Program-made: the position numbers and the translations under genes
The notes under the pieces: generated by a model
What the model was told of the DNA's origin: nothing
What the model saw: the letters and a program-made list of their open reading frames with translations, nothing else
Databases searched by the model: none
Shown here: positions 59,287 to 64,000 of the stretch, in pieces
How the letters are laid out: every line of letters begins with the position of its first letter
How positions within the stretch are numbered: the stretch's first letter is position 1
NCBI GenBank assembly: GCA_001189495.1
Contig: CP012068.1
Location: 1,612,001 to 1,676,000, forward strand
Length of the DNA: 64,000 nt
Source of the DNA: Eubacterium sulci ATCC 35585
Lineage (GTDB): Bacteria; Bacillota; Clostridia; Peptostreptococcales; Anaerovoracaceae
Direction: 5' to 3'

Positions 59287-59296
59287 CAATATATTG
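59287..59296. promoter_or_regulatory. NrdR box 2
   Basis: CAATATATTG matches the NrdR core exactly. The centre-to-centre distance to box 1 is 32 bases (three helical turns), the spacing expected for paired NrdR sites. Confidence 0.8.
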
Positions 59297-59319
59297 TTTA
59301 TTTTATAGTCCAAAGTCCC

Positions 59320-60798
59320 TTATCTTCCACATAGGATTTTGCCATTTTCATCTAGTCCAATCACGCTAACCCCGTCCTTATGCAGCTTTTCGAGGACTCT
59401 AATCTTCTCGGAGTCTATGCGTTCTCCTGGAACGATAATCGGAATACCTGGTGGATATGGAATCAGTGCTTGAGCAGAAATTTTACCATCGCACTCTCTA
59501 GCTACTAGCCTTTCAGTCTCACTTGGGACATCAGAGATTTCGCCATGCCTATATAGCTCTTCCATCAAAACGATTTCATCCTCTTCACGGCTCACGCTGT
59601 TCCTACCGCTTTCGCAAGCCTGCTCAGCTATTTCATTAAGCGCTGATATTAAAAGCTCATAATCCTTCCTCTTGCTTCCAATTCCACTCATTGCCATGAC
59701 AAAACGAGAATCTGAAAGCTCACAGAATATGCCCCTTTCTCTCAAAAGAGCATCAAGTTCATATCCGCTTATTCCAATCTCACTAAGACCAAAGACCAGC
59801 TTTGTTCGATCAAGCAGCTCCATCTCAAGAAGCTCCAGCCCCTGGATTTTTCTTAGCTCCTCATATGCATAGTCAAGGTCAGCCTGCCACTCTTTAAATA
59901 ATGCATCTCCATACTCCTCGATTATCCTCGCATTCAAATCTAGCGATGCCATCAAAATATATGAAGGACTGCTGCTCTGCAGAATCTGCAAATTATTAGC
60001 AATTGTATCTACATCCACCCTATCGCTACAAACGAGCAGTATTGCTGTCTGTGTAAATGAAGCGAGCGTCTTATGCGTGCTAAGTATAGCTATATCTGCA
60101 CCACTTGCTTCGGCTGCAAGCTTCTGGGCTTTGCTGTGCTGATTCTTTATATCGCCCCTGAATGGCGCTATCTTATCCATAAAAGCTAGGTGTGCTCCGT
60201 GGGCCTCATCTACAATTAGGATTTTCCCATGCGCATGCACTATTTCGGATATCTTTTCTATATCGCTGCAAACTCCGTAGTAGTTTGGGCTAGTTATGAG
60301 AACAGCCTTGGCTTCAGGGTGCTTTATCAGAGCTTCTTCAATATGGCTTGCGCTCACCTCGCCTGCAAGTCCATAGTCCTTTAATGTTTCAGGTGCAACA
60401 AAGACCGCCTTTCCGACGCTCAGCATCAAAGCATTGTAGACAGACTTGTGACAGTTTGATGCCATAATCAAAGTATCTCCCTTTGATATGACACTTAATA
60501 CAGATGCTAGGATGCCTGCACTGCTTCCGCCAACTAGCATAAATGCTTGTTTCGCAGCATACATCGCTTTATAGCGATTCATGACCTCCCGCAAAATGCT
60601 CTCCGCCTTGAATAGATTATCAGCTCCATCAATCTCTGTCAGATCTCCGTCTATCATTAAATCTACGAAGTCCTCATAGCCATTTTCTTTAAAGAAGGCT
60701 TTCCCCTTGTGTCCAGGCATGTGAAAGCTAGCGTGCTCCCTGTCGCGATGCGCTTTGATGAATTCAATTAGTCCCTTTGATTCTCTTTGCTTATCCAT
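59320..60798 (-). CDS. Orn/Lys/Arg decarboxylase (SpeA-type)
   Basis: PLP-dependent amino-acid decarboxylase of the small Firmicute type, 492 residues. ASFHMPGHKGKAFF is the N-terminal signature; LVGGSSAGILASVLSV, SNCHKSVYNALM and VDEAHGAHLAF precede the PLP Lys in ILSTHKTLASF. The C-terminal ALIPYPPGIPIIVPGE is conserved. It makes agmatine, putrescine or cadaverine; which substrate cannot be resolved. I start at ATG 60798 with GGGAG upstream; a longer frame contains that site. Confidence 0.92.
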   Translation of the reverse strand: MDKQRESKGLIEFIKAHRDREHASFHMPGHKGKAFFKENGYEDFVDLMIDGDLTEIDGADNLFKAESILREVMNRYKAMYAAKQAFMLVGGSSAGILASVLSVISKGDTLIMASNCHKSVYNALMLSVGKAVFVAPETLKDYGLAGEVSASHIEEALIKHPEAKAVLITSPNYYGVCSDIEKISEIVHAHGKILIVDEAHGAHLAFMDKIAPFRGDIKNQHSKAQKLAAEASGADIAILSTHKTLASFTQTAILLVCSDRVDVDTIANNLQILQSSSPSYILMASLDLNARIIEEYGDALFKEWQADLDYAYEELRKIQGLELLEMELLDRTKLVFGLSEIGISGYELDALLRERGIFCELSDSRFVMAMSGIGSKRKDYELLISALNEIAEQACESGRNSVSREEDEIVLMEELYRHGEISDVPSETERLVARECDGKISAQALIPYPPGIPIIVPGERIDSEKIRVLEKLHKDGVSVIGLDENGKILCGR

Positions 60799-60887
60799 TT
60801 TTTCTCCCATAAAATCAATGACCCACAGCCCAAGCAATTCCACACTTAAGCCGTAGGTCATGTAAAATCTTCAAGGCTTTATTAAAG

Positions 60888-62420
60888 TTAAAGCAGCGGG
60901 CTTAGCGCTCGCAAAACTCCGTCAAACAAAAGTCCAAAGAAGCTTGTCTTGCAGTTTTCCTCTAGTATCTGAGTACACCTTCCTATTGTCCTGTTAAAAT
61001 CCTCTTTGATGTCCCTCAAAGCACTGCATCCCACCATAAAGGTTCCACACTCAAAGTGAAGGTAGAGGCTTCTGTAGTCGAGATTTATCGTTCCTACCAC
61101 TGCAAGCTTATCATCTGAGAGGAAGTTCTTAGCATGAACAAATCCCTCCTTGTATTCGTAGATTTTTACACCTGCTCTAATTAGAGGCAAATAGTAAGAA
61201 CGCGTAAGCCTGAAAATTATCTTTTTGTCTGGTATTCCCGGAGTTATAAGTCTTACGTCTACGCCTCTTTTTGATGCGAGCTTAAGTGCTGTGATCATTT
61301 CGTTATCTAGAATAAGATATGGCGTATAGATATACACATAGTCCTCAGCCTGATTGATTATCTCAAGGTAAACATTTTCGCCTAGGTTTTCATCATCAAG
61401 TGGTGTATCAGAAAACGGCTGCACGATTCCGTCGCTATCAAATGGCTGTGGATGATGCACATGTGGTCTAAATTTACTGTAATCCTCCTCTGTCGGAATA
61501 AAGGAATTCCATATATTTAGGAACATAACGGTGAAGTTCCAAACAGCCATGCCTTCTAGCCTTATTCCCGTATCCTTCCAATGCCCGAAGTACTGCACCT
61601 TGTTTATGTATTCATCTGCTAAGTTGTACCCACCTGAGTGTGCAATATATCCATCTATTACAGTGATTTTTCTGTGGTCTCTGTTGTTATATACCAGCGA
61701 TAGCAATGGGCGAAGCGGATTGAATACGTGAACTCTTATTCCGGCATGCTCTAGTTTTGATGCAAAATTCAGCGGCAATTTACTTATACAGCCTATGTCG
61801 TCGTACATAACTCTTACATCTACACCCTCTGCGACCTTTTCCTGGAGTATATCAAAGATAGAATCCCACATGTATCCCTCTTCTATTATGAAGTACTCCA
61901 TGAAAATATAGTGTTTGGCACGCTTTAGATCCTCTAACATATCGACAAAAGCCTTATCCCCAAGGTCGTAGTACTTAGTCCTTGTGCCCGTCCAAGCTGG
62001 ATATGGACCATAATCTCCTATGTATTTGATTGTATCTGCGAGTCTATCGCTATATAGCTCTGACAGGCAGTTCTCCTGCTTTACATCATCTCTATGTCTT
62101 GCCCTTGTCGGTTCGATTTTGTTTTTGATTCTCTTTGATGGCCTCTTATTACCAAAGAACCAGTACATAGCCGTTCCCAAAATAGGCATAATGCATATTA
62201 TCATAATCCAGCCTAGCTTGTAGGCCGAGCTTTCATCTCTATATATGATAAATAGGGCTACCATTATAGCAAAGATGTTAAACACTAGCGTGATGCTTCT
62301 AGAGTAGTCACCTAACCTCATCACCATAAGAGCCATCCATGCAAACTGAATGAGTATCAAAATTCCCATTATGGTCATGCGGCTGAACACCCTGCCGAAT
62401 AAACTTTTTATAAATCTCAT
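60888..62420 (-). CDS. cls: Cardiolipin synthase (PLD family)
   Basis: It condenses two phosphatidylglycerols to cardiolipin in the membrane. The 510 residues have two to three N-terminal membrane segments (about 13-35, 40-58 and 68-88), then two phospholipase D motifs: HRKITVIDG near residue 235 and HAKNFLSDD near 420, both HxK type. DEYINKVQYFGHWKDTGIRLEG is family-typical. It lies 67 bases downstream of serS and 90 bases upstream of the decarboxylase gene. Confidence 0.94.
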   Translation of the reverse strand: MRFIKSLFGRVFSRMTIMGILILIQFAWMALMVMRLGDYSRSITLVFNIFAIMVALFIIYRDESSAYKLGWIMIICIMPILGTAMYWFFGNKRPSKRIKNKIEPTRARHRDDVKQENCLSELYSDRLADTIKYIGDYGPYPAWTGTRTKYYDLGDKAFVDMLEDLKRAKHYIFMEYFIIEEGYMWDSIFDILQEKVAEGVDVRVMYDDIGCISKLPLNFASKLEHAGIRVHVFNPLRPLLSLVYNNRDHRKITVIDGYIAHSGGYNLADEYINKVQYFGHWKDTGIRLEGMAVWNFTVMFLNIWNSFIPTEEDYSKFRPHVHHPQPFDSDGIVQPFSDTPLDDENLGENVYLEIINQAEDYVYIYTPYLILDNEMITALKLASKRGVDVRLITPGIPDKKIIFRLTRSYYLPLIRAGVKIYEYKEGFVHAKNFLSDDKLAVVGTINLDYRSLYLHFECGTFMVGCSALRDIKEDFNRTIGRCTQILEENCKTSFFGLLFDGVLRALSPLL

Positions 62421-62444
62421 ATCCTATTGTCCTATTACATAGCT

Positions 62445-62474
62445 TCAAAAACTAAAAGTCCGGAAGTCCGGACT
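62445..62474 (-). terminator. Terminator of serS
   Basis: On the minus strand AGTCCGGA and TCCGGACT form a tight hairpin, followed by TTTAGTTTTTG, just after the serS stop. Confidence 0.8.
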
Positions 62475-62487
62475 CTTAGAAAGAAAA

Positions 62488-64000
<1,513 letters not shown>

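Overview
The window looks like a chromosome segment from a strictly anaerobic, low-to-mid G+C member of the Firmicutes, probably class Clostridia. Anaerobic life is shown by rubrerythrin, a superoxide reductase, a class III ribonucleotide reductase with its activase, and a complete Rnf complex. Firmicute affiliation is shown by the rpmG-secE-nusG-rplKA-rplJL block, a SigH-type sigma factor beside rlmB/mrnC/cysS, PerR, YitT, YacL-like PIN-TRAM and EcfA-A-T genes. A fused IspD-IspF, Rnf, and small Gly/Cys-rich surface proteins would fit the Anaerovoracaceae/Mogibacterium-Eubacterium neighbourhood, but that placement is inference. No insertion sequence, prophage, CRISPR array or rRNA was seen. 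There is one tRNA.

Layout. 1-16.4 kb is conserved housekeeping, all on the minus strand: ribosomal proteins with an L10 leader, LCP and YitT envelope genes, tRNA-Thr with tuf, then one long run PIN-TRAM, ispDF, proS, ppiB, cysS, mrnC, thyA, dfrA, rlmB, sigH with many overlaps. 16.4-26 kb holds a two-component system, an HD hydrolase, the perR-rbr operon with a Fur-type box, a divergent superoxide reductase, a phosphate symporter and a TGS-nucleoside kinase. 26-37 kb is accessory: a 2.5-kb direct duplication carrying two FMN-binding (flavinylatable) surface proteins, several small unknown genes between and after them, and a SMI1/zinc-ribbon pair. 37-39 kb contains an NhaC-type transporter preceded by a 31-codon leader ORF with five consecutive Tyr codons and an intrinsic terminator, which looks like classical ribosome-mediated attenuation. 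39-45.8 kb has uppP, small metabolic genes, an ECF transporter energising module and a MocR-type regulator lacking the PLP lysine. 45.8-54.7 kb is a redox block: ApbE, a NusG-II/Gx-transporter pair, an aminopeptidase P and rnfCDGEAB. 54.7-64 kb has HxlR/LysE, nrdG-nrdD with paired NrdR boxes, an Orn/Lys/Arg decarboxylase, cardiolipin synthase and serS.

How it fits together. ApbE attaches FMN to Thr/Ser in Dxx(T/S)GA(T/S)-like motifs. Candidate targets in the same window are the two surface proteins (D112-T118 in both), RnfG (T163-S166) and perhaps RnfD. Together with the NusG-II and Gx membrane proteins, which resemble the EetA/EetB pair of flavin-based extracellular electron transfer loci, this suggests a cell-surface flavin electron path beside Rnf. 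The most distinctive observations are the Tyr leader/attenuator before nhaC, the duplicated flavoproteins in which a Gly/Cys-rich block replaces a Pro-rich linker (apparently the same repeat read from the other strand), and the conserved structured 3' element behind both copies.
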